DNA of 64,000 nt, taken from Tubiluchus corallicola. Its lineage: Eukaryota > Priapulida > Priapulimorpha > Priapulimorphida > Tubiluchidae. Below the pieces are notes generated by a model. That model did no database searches. It had not been told where the DNA came from and saw nothing but the letters and a program-made list of their open reading frames with translations. The stretch is from assembly GCA_030141605.1 (NCBI GenBank), contig JAQGDQ010000176.1:312001-376000 (forward strand), read 5' to 3'. The translations under genes were made by a program, and so were the position numbers. Each line of letters starts with the position of its first letter. Within the stretch, counting starts at the first letter, position 1. Of the stretch, positions 47,601 to 59,200 are shown piece after piece.

Positions 47601-50600
47601 CTAATGGGCTATTTTTTATCTATTAACAATGAAAAAATATTACATGATGAGCACTCCATTAACATTGCACATTGTTTACTGACATTCTACAATCTACATA
47701 TGTTTTGTTCTACACAGGCATCGTGGAAAACTGCAACACAAACAAAAATAAGATACTGGTGCTTAAAATAGAGTTTAAAGAAAATAGCACTAATTATCAA
47801 TGTGAAACATTTCAGACACTCACAAAATTGCACTGAATTTCAATCAGTGTTAAATTTAGTGCAATTTGGTTTCTTACTGACAACTAGGCAATTTTCTTTC
47901 TACTCTATTTTAATGAATAATGCTATGTTTTGTTTGTATTGCAATCCCCGACGAACCTCTAAACAAGGTGTCTGCAGAACTTAAGAGAAAAATAAGTAAA
48001 AGTACTTGAGAAGCCATAATTAAAAATTGATGAAAATACGCATAAAAAATTTCTGCATAACAGATGTAATTCACCTCTCGCCTTCGCAACATTTCTTCTT
48101 GTTGCTGCCTGAGTAGAAGCTCACGACGAGATCTCTCCTCCTCTCTCAAGCGCTCCTCCTCTTTTCGTCGCATCTCCAATTCACGACGCCTTAACTGTTC
48201 TTGTGCACGAGCTTCTTCCATTCGCCGCAATTCTTCTTGTCTTCGCATCAGATCTATAAAAATTTATTATTTCTACGGTTAAAATTAACACTAACTATAA
48301 AAGAATTAACCCATGCATAATATAATCTACAATTAACTTAACTGGCTATTATAGATAAAGCTCCATAATCTTGTTAATTTGAAGATGTATTAATTCTTGC
48401 AACATAATTTCTTATAAAATATACGCGTGGCAGAAAATAGTGTGAAGATCTTTACAAGAGTATCACAGCAAGTCAAATTGCTTTAGTTCATTCCTGACGA
48501 GTTTACATCTCCTTTCAAAAAAAATGTAAGTAAAAGCAAACCTTGTCTCATCAGCATCGTTTGGTGATCATGCCACGCCTGATCTTGCTCAGCCTCCATC
48601 TTTTCCCTTGCATCCTTTATGCTTTTCTCAAGTTGTTCTTTCTGCAACTTCTCCATATCAAACAGCTGTTTCCAACGATTACCAAATTCAAATTCAAATG
48701 AACCTGGTGCAGCAAAACGTGGAGGAGCTTCTCTTTCCCTAACAAAACGACATCAAAATTAAGAACCACAGTCAATCATAAAGGTGAGTAGTTACAGACT
48801 TGATGTTGGAAATTAAGTGAAAGTTGCGTTTGAGCTTTTAAACAAATTTGGCAGAAATACAGAAAATATTTCATAAAATACGCTTGTGGATTGGATAAAC
48901 ATTATCAAATGTTCCACTTCTGTGAAGTTTTTTTGAACTACTTTAGGGACGTTTCAATCCTGTTGTAAACTTTGGGAATTAACAGACTGTTGTTGTCTGC
49001 AAAATAACTTTACTGCTTATATAAACTTTAACTAACAAGCTGCAAATCAAGGAGTGCATAAACCTATAATGTGATGACATGATTATTTCGTATAATCAGA
49101 TGCAGTGGGATACACACCTATGGTATTGCGGATTTTTGTTAATTGATTTCTCGGGGTAGCCGTCTTCTTCATCAAGTTGCACAGGCGCCTCAACGGTAAT
49201 TGGACATGGTGAACTACAATAATACATCGTTTTTAAACTTTATAGTTAATCATTTTCACATGAAGCAGTCAAAATACAGAATGGTTTATCAAACTATTAT
49301 TGTAACTGGTACATTATAGCAAACTGTTGGAAACCTATAACATAAATTAAATATTTCTATAATTCAATTCATTCTGCAGATGTTGTATAAAAACATTAGC
49401 CATAAGCCATATAAATGTAGTTAGCAGACAGACAGTGGTCAAAAACTAAAAAAAAAGTACACTGAAGATAATTTGCACATTGGCAATTTATAATAATATT
49501 TAGAGAAATTCATTTATACCAGAAAACCTTTGGTTCCTTACCTGGTTAATAAAAACACACCCTCATTGACTTTCTGCATAGCATTCTGAGCTGCATTTTT
49601 ACGTTCAAATTCTATAATTCCATCTCCTGTCGGTCGACCACGATCATCAACAATTACAACTGCTCTTTCAACTTTACCAAACTACAAAAATAAGATTCCA
49701 ATTTAACATAAATTATATACATATATATATATGTATATATATAACCTGCAACTGCACAGCATCATATACAGTAACTCAGTAACAAGAAGCCACAGACTGC
49801 AAAGGACAACAATATTTCCAACTTTCCAGACTCTACTGTAAGTTTTCAAAAAAAAAGTAAATTACAAGATCGACAAACAAAGCAAGATAAAAACTGCATT
49901 TAGTTAAGTCAAACAAAACTGAATTCGTATTCTAAGAGTCTTGCTCAGCAAACAGCCATTTGTAGAAAAAACTTTGTACTTAAAAGTGATTTACAAACTT
50001 TCAGCCAAAAGCAAATATTATGGTGTGTAAAATCAATGGTGTTATTTGTGTTTAGCATTTTTGGTTTAATTTTGTTAAACTTCTGAGTGGAAGGTGAGAA
50101 TAATTTTCAATGGTACGATAATATTAAAAGCTTGTAACTATGGTATTCTCCAGCTGTGCAAAGGTGCAACGTTAAAATTTTCACTCACATTTAACCATAG
50201 CAATTGAACCAAGCTCTAGAAACCAATCATGAATAATTAAGCACTTATTTCACAAAACAGAAAAATATGTATTTAATTACAGCTAGTATGTGTTTACAAA
50301 AATACAAACAGACAAAAGATACAAATTATATATTAAGCAATCTGTCCAAGACATATTTACAGAAGCACCATGAAAATCTCCAAATCCTAAACTTACTGCA
50401 CATAAGTGTCTTACAACTACATAATACTTATGTTAGAGGTGCATGGGTTAGGAATCTTTGAAACCGATATTTTCCCATGAAACGTTTCCCGATCATTGAC
50501 CGATATGGATCGATCAATAAACAAATGTGTACTATTGATAAAGATACCGTACTGAATGAAGCCAGCATTTTACCCTAATGATTTTTCAGTTTCTAATATT

Positions 50601-53301
50601 TCAGAAAAATTCTACGCCACAGCGATCCTTTTACTACGTTGTAGTCTATTTCTTTCACGGACATATGATATCACAGTATCTTTGCAAACATGTACTCGTA
50701 GCTAACACGGAACCATTTAAGGGTGCAAAATAAAATACCAGCATCTTAATAACAAAATTAAAAATGCCTTACCACACTGACGCAAGTATTTTTGTATTTT
50801 GTAATAAATTATATTAGTTTTGCCCGACGCAGATTCCACTTTAAATTTTACAAATTACGAAGGTTGGTTAGCAGCGACCATCAGTCATTCGAGTTTTCTG
50901 ATCTAATCTTTAGATTTTTACCCAATACCGTATGATTGCCGAAACCTCTTCATGGGCCACCGATCACCGAAACCTCTTCATGGACCACCGATCACCGAAA
51001 CCTCTTCATGGACCACCAATCACCGAAACTGGATTGAATCATTACACCTCTAACTTACATATGAAATCATGCTTTAAAAAATAAAAACTTACTCTAGAAA
51101 ATGCCTCCTCCAACACTTCGTTAGATACTTGTGGATTCAGATTTTTCACTCGAATGGCTGCTGTGTGTGTAGCAAATCGAACTCTAATCACACGTCCTTT
51201 GTGCATTGTTCCATCAAGCTCCACCTTAGCACGCTCTGCATTATATTTTGTGTCCTAAATTAAAATGCACACTATAATTTAAGAAAAATCAATAACCGGT
51301 TAATCCAACATTTGAATTTAATTTAATAAAAAGCAAGTAGTGACAAGGCTTAGCAGTAGAGCTGTCATGTTTACACGTGTAAACGAGACAATTCAGCTTG
51401 GTTCCTCTCTTTTTGTAAACGATAAACTGTTTCCCTCCAGTCTACTTCTAAAATGACTTCACAATGGCAACAATGTTACGACTTAAAGACAAGAAAAGGG
51501 GTACCCCAAGTATGTTTCAGAAAAATTGCCTTAAAAATTATATTACTTTACAGCATTTTATCGTACTCGCCTTACAAGGAATTTTTGTATGTTTTCATTT
51601 TAAATCTCCATCAATACTGTTTCGAAGTCACTATTACATGACGTCACGTACTCAAACGTAAATCAGGGGAATAAAAGCCAGTGTTAAATTATATCCTAAA
51701 TTTTCCATGCAAATCTATATTACTTAGCATTTCGCTTACCTGCTGGAAAGACTTATGTAACTAGAATAATTTAAGGTGTTCATGTCAATTGGTAAAATGT
51801 TGCTGGTTCACCCTCTAGGGTACACCACTTACTAACCCAAAACGTGTTTTTAATCTTATCAATTGACAAGATACAGTAATTCAAAATTTTACTTAGTAAA
51901 ATGTGTGCTATGCATGCTCTGATTATTTGTCAAACTGAACGCAATGTAATCTAAACTTGTTTCAAATGACCTACCATTAAAATGCTATGCCTAACGGTCA
52001 TCACGGAAGTTTAAATTTACAAGCGTTACTGCCAATGCAAGCCCTGCATGCAAAAAGGCAGTAAGTAAGTAGTATAAAATTTAGAGATTTCTACTCTAAA
52101 GCCCTCACTATTATACCAATGACTAGCTGGCTATGCTTTCCAACCTGGAATGTGCAACATGGGGGAAAACACTTGAATAGACTGGTTCATAAGTTTTAGA
52201 ATACATGCCGAACACACACATATCGCACAGCGGAAACAAAGGGGAATGTGCCAAAGCAGACAGCTGCTTCAATACTAGGCATAACGTAATATCAGAAAAA
52301 TAAAACAAGTTACAAGCAGGGTCCGGGCAATTATACTTAGTGTTTCTCACGGGTCAGGTAACTCGGGTTACTGTAAGCAATAATTAATCAGTCCAGTCAA
52401 GGTGGTGATAATTAATCATAGCAGCAAGACACTAGTGTAACTAGACTCACTAGACCGGCGTTTCAAGTTAGATCACACAGATAAAAGTAAATGTAATGAT
52501 TACTTCTACTTTATACTTAAAACAGAGAATGCAGCTTTCATTGATTTAGTATGATCAAATAAAAATACTTCCAGTAATACGTTAATTATTAAATAAGAAA
52601 ACTGATGTTTTTAAAAGCATTATGATTTGACAAACCACATCTCAACTTACCAGACGAATGAAACCAAATCCTTTAGCTTTGTTCAAGTAAATCTCTGAAC
52701 ATTCACCATATTTTTCAAATAGTGCCTTCATTTCTTCTTCTTCAGTGTCATTTGCAAAGTTTCCTACGAAAAGACGACATCTACCTGTAAACTTTTTTGG
52801 TTCCTTCTGTTTCTCATCAGGCATTTCTCCCTGGTCTGTCTTCTCCTCCTCTGGTTCATCGCGGTTTTGTCTTTGCCCCCTAGAACCTTCACGATAAGTT
52901 GACTGCCAAAAATCACTTCCTCCACCACGATGACCTCCTCGACCGCGGCCAGCGGCATTAGATGATCCTCGACTTCTGCCCGCATCAAATTCACGACTGC
53001 TCTCACCTCTTCCACCACGATCTTGATTGTAGCCTCTCGAAACATGATCACCTCCGTCACGACCAAATCCTCGCCTTTCACCACCATCTCGCTGATATCC
53101 ACCTCTACCACCATCACGAAATCCGCCTCTTCCGCCAGAGAGTCCACCACCCCGACCACGATATCCTCCTTGTCGTTGATCACGCTGGTGTGGTTCTCTA
53201 TCGCTACTTTCAGGTTTTGTGGTGGTAGAGTGCTCCTCAGGTGCTCCTTCTATTTTAACTGGCGTAATTGCAGGCACAGGTGCAGACAGAACTTCCGCCA
53301 T
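38605..53301 (-). CDS. NONO: DBHS-family RNA-binding protein (NONO/SFPQ/PSPC1/NonA type), 9 coding exons
   Basis: Nuclear RNA/DNA-binding protein of the Drosophila behaviour human splicing family: transcription, splicing and paraspeckle functions, acting as dimers (family knowledge). Coding exons: 53301-52651, 51254-51093, 49681-49542, 49213-49118, 48738-48542, 48253-48075, 47496-47424, 45531-45464, 38883-38605 (1845 bases, 614 aa, phase kept). Residues about 42-140 are RGG/Gly-rich. RRM1 runs from about 174, with RNP2 RLFVGN at 176-181 and RNP1 KGFGFIRL at 210-217. RRM2 is about 250-325 ([20 protein letters not shown]). A NOPS segment follows ([20 protein letters not shown]) and a long charged coiled coil to about 475 ([20 protein letters not shown]). 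The tail is Gly-rich and ends KRRRY, like vertebrate NONO. One gene stands for the three vertebrate paralogues, so the symbol marks the family rather than strict orthology. Confidence 0.94.
40968..41035 (+). repeat. Possible tRNA-derived SINE head
   Basis: TGGCCAATTGGTCAATGC resembles an A box and GGTTCAATACTC a B box about 50 bases later, an arrangement typical of tRNA-derived SINEs. The boxes are imperfect and no tail was defined. Confidence 0.3.
43106..43825 (-). mobile_element. Pogo/Tigger-like MITE, copy 3 (DBHS last intron)
   Basis: The plus-strand end is CAGTAAACTCTTGGTTAACG preceded by TA. Inside, the inverse complement matches copies 1 and 2 over the ATTTGACAC..TTTTTTCACTTAACGAC block, the AAAGAAATTAATCAGTAGAAA block and the TTCTGTGGATGTCTTGGTTT block. 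About 0.72 kb with no reading frame. Confidence 0.7.
44971..45262. repeat. Three tandem copies of a ~102-110 base unit
   Basis: Units begin at about 44971, 45073 and 45183 with AT.A.TGAAAA.TGAATGCA. They share AATAAACTAA.TAG.TGAAGC and CAAGAGTCAGGTCACTAAGA (third copy CAACACTCAGGTCACTAA). The third unit is preceded by a small insertion (TATGACGTAACTGACG). Confidence 0.85.
46400..47170. repeat. Tandem array of ~150-180 base units in a DBHS intron
   Basis: At least four, perhaps five, diverged units. Each has a core like GGACAAAAAATGACAAAAAT (at about 46555, 46716, 46867 and 47048), then TATATCCTA, TAGTCGATTAGAAATACTAG, CTGTGAATAACTTCAGA and TTTTAGGTTTTTGAAAGTTA, then TTAATGAACTTT and a linker to the next unit. 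It lies between coding exons 7 and 8 of the DBHS gene. Confidence 0.85.
50434..51052. mobile_element. hAT-like MITE with imperfect 8-bp target duplication (DBHS intron 2)
   Basis: Ends are TAGAGGTG (50434-50441) and CACCTCTA (51045-51052), exact inverse complements. Flanks are ACTTATGT (50426-50433) and ACTTACAT (51053-51060), an 8-base duplication with two differences. The 619-base interior has no reading frame and contains three 28-base tandem units near its right end. It ends 40 bases from the splice donor of coding exon 2. Confidence 0.75.
50941..51024. repeat. Three 28-bp tandem units inside the hAT-like MITE
   Basis: Units start at 50941, 50969 and 50997 with GAAACCTCTTCATGG.CCAC and end C.ATCACC. 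They differ at only two positions and have identical length, which points to recent expansion. Not a CRISPR array: there are no spacers. Confidence 0.9.
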
Positions 53302-54203
53302 GTTTACCTAAAATACAATAATCACAGGCTCATTAATTATTAATGTAAATAAATTGCCACAAGTTGTACAGCTATTGTCTTCCTTACACAATTGAGAATA
53401 ACATGGTTGTCTTAAAATTGCCGTAACTTTTTATCTAATTCATAAACCAAATTTAGTTTATAAAATATAGAACAACAGCTTTCATTTGCTACATCACACA
53501 ACCACCTATGCAAAAAAAATTTACCCTCACGGGGGCCAAATATGGGGGTGTTCACTGTACTTTTACCCACAAAACAACACTAGAACTTGATGCAATGTTA
53601 CATATATATATATTCAACACCTCAAAGCAATTCAGAAGGGTTGTATTTAGTTAGCGCATGAGAACGACTTACTGCCTGTCTTTTCTAGAACAAAGATGTA
53701 ATACTCACCTTCGTGTACTGATTTGATAAATTTATTGAGTGTAGTGATTTGATACTCACCCTTACCTACTGGTGTGTACTGATTTGATACTCACCCTCAC
53801 CTATTGGTGTGTACTGATTTTTTAATGCTTATGGCAAACATGACTTCACATTATAATACCGTATTTAACATTTACTAGAATATTTAACATAAATAAAGCA
53901 TGCAGAAAACAATGGATGGTAAAAAGCGATCATTTATCGCTGTTCATCAATTAACCCCTATCCCACACTAGTATATATTTAAATAAGTTATATTTTCAGG
54001 GCAACCCCGAGCAATTCCACCCCCAACTTTCCCGAACATTTTGAAAGGCACTCACACTAACAGTATTTTAATGCTTTTATTTCGGATTTTTTTCACAGTT
54101 TTCGCAATCAAGACAAATAACAAAATAATTTTCTTCTCGTCAACTCAACAATGGCACCGCTTTCCGCTAAAATCGTAATTCAGCAACCGAAGAGGCGCTC
54201 ACC
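53302..54203 (-). other. Probable 5' UTR intron of the DBHS gene
   Basis: On the minus strand the coding exon is preceded by TATTTTAG|GTAAACATGG, a clear acceptor six bases upstream of the ATG. A strong donor, CAGCCCG|GTGAGCG, lies at about 54203 in a more GC-rich stretch that would be the non-coding first exon. Between them a 35-base repeat carries further GGTGAGTAT sequences. The transcription start is not defined. The exon structure is inferred from splice consensus only. Confidence 0.5.
53701..53815. repeat. 35-bp tandem repeat with minus-strand splice-donor sequences
   Basis: Two full units (53746-53780 and 53781-53815), GATTTGATACTCACCC plus TACCTA.TGGTGTGTACT, are preceded by a partial unit. 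Read on the minus strand, positions 53701-53710, 53751-53760 and 53786-53795 give AGGTGAGTAT or GGTGAGTATC, near-ideal 5' splice sites, in the presumed 5' UTR intron of the DBHS gene. Confidence 0.75.
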
Positions 54204-56221
54204 GGGCTGCCGGAAATTGCCGGACAACAGAGCAACAAATAAAAAAATTACGTAATTGCATTATATGCAATTACATGTTTCAGGCAACTTTCTTTGAACG
54301 ACATTAGCAAAGTTTCGGTCGATTTTTGGAAAAAACCGTCCATATCAAAAAAGACAAAAACAAATATCACATCGGTATTCTTCGATATTTTCCGCGATCT
54401 AAAAAGCTGATCGCGCCTTGAGCGTTTCCCTGAACGAAAACGAGGTTACAGAGATTTTTGGGAAGATTTGTTTTATTGTGAAAATTTACGTAGTAAAGTT
54501 CTGTCATTGACGAATTGTAATGTTGTTGTTTTTTATATTTCTTTTCTTCAAATGAATTACTTTCTTATGAAAATTGGTTATGAACATAGACAGCCTCTTT
54601 CGCAGTTTTGGCGCTAGCTTTAAAGAGCAAAATTAATGAAGTTGTGGTTAATTATGTTTTTAAAGATGGCGGTATCTAAACTAAAAAAGTCATATTTATA
54701 TTTGCATGCCATTTAAACTCGTATTATTGTATAGTCGCTGTTTAAAAGTCAAAAGTGGTTCAGTTGTGGTCAGCAGTTTCTGTTCGTACAATTTCCCTTC
54801 AACTGCTTTTACTTACCCAAGGTTGTTAATCTTATAAATGCATTTCTCCTTTTGGTGTTTAATGGTAGAAATAGTACTGCTATCATGCTGTGTGCCGGTT
54901 TATTATTTACGAGTATTGATGTCAAATAACCTGGTGGAACTCTCCTATTGAACATGTTATTTCATAGGCTAATAGACACATTTTAGAATGATAAAATGCT
55001 GTATTTCATCACGTAGTGCGAAAGTTCTTGTTCCTCTGCAGAAAGCTATGGTTAGACCAATACTTGACTACGTGTGCGTTGTTTAGTCACCTCGGTATGT
55101 GACTGTAAAAATGCTTTAGAAAGAACTAAATTGAAATCTAATAATTTGGCCGCTGATATTCAGCCAGACTCTGTGTCTTCTCTTTAAAAACATGCTGATG
55201 CTGTATATCTTGCTAACTGTTATAGAATCATCGGTGGTAATTCTATTTCATGTAGTAACAAATTTTTTGTAGACCACTAATTTTACATGGACACAACTCT
55301 AAATTGTTTAGGTTATAGAATGCTCTCGCATTAACATAATAGCCCACTTCTTTTCTCGTGTTGTAGGCCCTTGGAATTTATTTAATAGTGAAACTGTTGA
55401 AACATTAAATTTGTCTTAATTTCGTAAATTGATGAGGAGAGACCGTCAAAGACCATCTTGTGGTTACGTCTCTTAGACTTGGCAAGCAAGTTTATTAGAC
55501 ACTATCGGTGAACTATCGTTAGGTTACAGCCTACGTAAACTGAAATTCAACATATCATAAAAAAGGAAATATACATTTGCTACTTTAATGAGCTTGTTAG
55601 AAACGGGGTGGAGGAAACCATACTGTTATTGAGCCTTGCCACTCCTATAAGTATCTATAGATGACACCATATGGAATGTGTTAACTTGATAAGAATAACT
55701 GTTATGTGTTGTGTCTCACTATGAGTTAGACCCATGTTATTTTGAAATCAGTAATACTGCCAACTTAGTTAATACTAATCTAGAATGATGTATTGAACTG
55801 ACACTGATAGTGGTCTAGTTCTGCTTTAACGACAATACTATCTTTCGAGCATTGCCAAAGTTTGTTAGGTACACGAAATAACCATGTTGTAAGTCATGTT
55901 ATGTACATTATATATTTTGTCGATCTGGCTTGTCATCACATGCAAAGGAGTTTTGCTATCAAATCAAATAAATGCTAATTTAAATCAGTTGTAACAACTG
56001 TCAAGAAAGGAAGTATTCTAGCACATGTGTAAACTACAGACTGGCGCCTTTTATACCAATTGTATGCTATATCAGCTGCTCATGTGCTAAATATCTTCTA
56101 GTTTCATCAATTTACTAATATCTGTGACACACCAAGAAAATATTTTCCAGCTGAATAGCAGAAAAACTTTAAAAAATTTCCTACACATTAAAATTGTTTT
56201 TTAAGGCATTCACTCGTTAAA
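54204..56221. promoter_or_regulatory. Head-to-head region between the DBHS and ZMYM genes
   Basis: The two genes are transcribed away from this stretch. The part near 54120-54450 is less AT-rich and likely holds the DBHS promoter and first exon. The LINE relic at 55042-55434 occupies the middle. No core promoter element could be assigned with confidence and the ZMYM start site is unknown. Confidence 0.4.
55042..55434 (+). mobile_element. Non-LTR retrotransposon (LINE) ORF2 C-terminal relic
   Basis: One frame reads KAMVRPILDYVCVV, a stop, then SPRY. This matches the common end of LINE reverse transcriptases (K.LVRPILDY...W.P, with TGG mutated to TAG). About 300 bases on, FFSRVVGPWNLFNSETVETL and FRKLM match the typical last segment (F..R....WN.L......F...L). 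Frameshifts and stops lie between. Only the 3' end is present, as expected for 5'-truncated insertions. The clade is not determined. Confidence 0.7.
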
Positions 56222-59200
56222 ATGTCTGATGTTGCCCCACTGGGAGCAGATGACAGTAAAAATGTAGCAAGTGAAAGAGCTATTGCTGGTGTTGTGGCAG
56301 AGTCCACAGAAGAACAGTTTATGGGAGAGAATACTGAACAATCAGGTAAATTTGCTTCTACTATATATCTAATTCAGCGGTTCCCAAACTTTCTCAGACA
56401 GTTACCCAAATCGGGAAACCCGGTCGTGTCCATTACCCCCCACCTAGTACTACTTCTCCAACTCAAAAAGTAAACACACGTATATGCTACGTAATATGCA
56501 TTACGAGCGAAGTATTAAAAATTTTCAGAGGGGTGCCCGTTACCCCCCCAAAAAAACATATTACCCCGGGGGGGGGGGGGTAATTTACCCCTACTTTGGG
56601 AACCACTTATCTAATTTATTTTGGTTCTGTGCAGTCTTTGGTCATTATACAAGCTCAACCTATTTTTAAGAAATCATTAGGATTAAGTATTATACTGCAC
56701 ATGTCAGCCTGTTTGCATTAAGCGCACATGAAGTCCATTCCTTAAAGTAGCCGTTTTCACAAGTATTCTATTTAATTCTATAACTGTAACAAAAAAGGAA
56801 GAATGCCCCTTTAGCATAATTGGCAAAAAATTGCTAAAGGCCACTTGATGTAGTTAACTGTTTAGCTGCAGTATACAATGTCTGATGTACATTATATCAG
56901 ACAGCTCGCTATTATGATATCCTTCATAAACTGACATTAGAATAGCTGCTCATTTTAACATCTTTTACTGCATTTACAATAGTCTATCAGTAGTGTTTCG
57001 TTCTTCAGCAACCACACACAAAAAACGCTGGCTAAAAAGACTGCTGATTTGCCAATATATTAATGACATCAAGTTTGTTACTGAAAGTAAAGTTATAATA
57101 AATTTTATAGGTTCGGTTGAATCAAACATAAAACAAACATGTAGTGACAACCATCACTGTGAACGCCAGCCATCTCATCATAACATTGAGCAGCCTCCAG
57201 GTAGTGGCAGCCAACTTGCAGATGAGACTCCGGGTATAATAGCTGTGCCAGCAATAGAGGAAAGTGATAGTGAAGATGAGGGTGAGCATGGTGATATGAT
57301 TCAAAATGGCTTTGTGCCATCTGATGTGAATGGTGAGAGTGATGCTGAGGAAGCCTGTGATGAAACTGCATCATCCGTAGCTCAAGAATCTACAATTGGC
57401 GAAAGTGAAGAAATCTCAGCCGCAAAAGAAATCAGTGCATCTGGCGATCAAACAATGGAGCCTGCACTTCAGCAAGACAGAGAACTTGCAGAAAAACAAA
57501 CTGATGAAACTGCTGCTGTAACTGAAAAAACTGCAGTGCAGAGTGAAGGTGAAAGCCTTTCCAGTACCTGTGTTGCTACTGAAACGGAAAAAACTAAAAA
57601 ACCTCACAACACTGATACGTCAAAGAGTCACGGTGATAATGTGAACACAGCTGTGGATGATTCAAGTAGTAAGGAAGATGAAATAATTACTGAGGACACC
57701 AATACTGAAAGACAGCATTCCAGATCAGAGGAAACTCATAGTAGTACAACAGCACAGAGTGATTCTAATCTCGGTGACAAACTGTCTGAAGACTTTTCTG
57801 GACAATCTGAAAAGTTTGTTGAAACTGTTCTTACACAGGCAGAAGGCAATAAGAATACTGAACGCAGCGAGCCTATAGAAGAGGACAAATCTAATAAGAA
57901 CACTGAAAATTTGTCTGCTGCTTTAGATAATGACGAGCCAATGGAAATTGATCAGTCTGACAAAAGGAGTGAAGGTGCATCTGCCGCACAACGCACAGAA
58001 ACAAATGTAAGCGCTTCAGAAAATCAAGGAAGTTCAGAAAATTTGAATGAAAATCACAGTCGGCAGTTGAGGGGCTCTAAAGCTACTGATAAGGACATGT
58101 ATTTTATATGATAAGCTTAAAGGAAGACCGGACGATTCTCTAGACTCGATCTCATTTTAATTTACTGTCCAAAATATACATTTTCTTACATATGAAAGTT
58201 AGCAATTCTTTCTTATATTTGAATAATTAGCTTAGAAAGTTAATTATCTGCAACTGAACGCAGCTATTGTTTACGTCAGAAACTAACCAAAGTTTGTACA
58301 ACGGCAGGCATCCTTTGCGCATCAAGCACGTTTGCATAAGTGTTACTGTTTAGATGCATGCTGTCACGAAAATGGGCTCTATATCATATGACATCAGAAA
58401 CGAACACTGCAGTTCATGATCATGGTTATCACGGTACTGCCTTGTATTTATCGGCCACGCGCATGTGACAAAAAGGCGCCGTTGTCAATCTTAGTAGATT
58501 CACTGAGATGCGCGTAGCTTTGAAATTTGAATATCGAGGTAATTATTATTTAATCTAAGCTCTGATTTAAAAAAAAAGGTAATGTAGTTTTCAGTATTTT
58601 AGAGCATTATTTTTTCTGAGCATTCAATCATCCGGTTTTCCTTTGAATGAAAGGATTGTTTCGCCATGTATTTGTATATTATACCATTAGAAATTTGTGG
58701 TGTCTAATAATTTAAATTTATGGATGTCACTCTTGAGTGTGATGCTAAATTACAGCAAAGAAACAAGGGGGATATTTTACATGAAGTCATTAAATACATG
58801 TGTACTTGTCAGCAGTATCTTACTTAGCCACCAGTTTTAATTCTAAACTAATTAAATTTGCATATAGAAGTTATTTATCATTCATCTATCAATATTATGA
58901 TGGTATGTGTCTATGTAATGATGAAGGCATGTACTTAAAGGTTGCAAGCAGTGTTCTGTTTAGCAGATTTCTGATAGAAGCAAAATTATTTTTTTACTTT
59001 TTTATTTTTAGCTTTGCAGCAAGAAAGATCTGTCTATGGTACCCTCAGTTAAATCAGAACCAAATGACAAAGATTACGTGAGTATTACGTAATTACTATG
59101 CATTTGTTGTTATGTATATGATTTTAATTTGCTGTTAATAATGAATTATTGTGTTGTGAAACAACATTTTTATTAATGATTGTTAAGGGATGTTGAACTT

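Noticed and set aside
50941-51024. CRISPR-like direct repeats
   Set aside because: Units abut with no spacers, lie inside a DNA transposon, and the genome is eukaryotic.
52962-53343. Plus-strand open frames across DBHS exon 1
   Set aside because: Complements of the RGG-rich coding sequence; the minus frame matches the DBHS family through both RNP motifs.
57105-57374. His-rich open frame on the minus strand
   Set aside because: It is the shadow of the acidic ZMYM exon 2; the composition mirrors the GAT/GAA-rich plus-strand codons.
58007-58111. ZMYM exon 2 open frame continuing to a stop at 58111
   Set aside because: AAT|GTAAGC at 58006 is a good donor in phase with the next exons, which carry clear MYM fingers. 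Read-through would end the protein before any finger.
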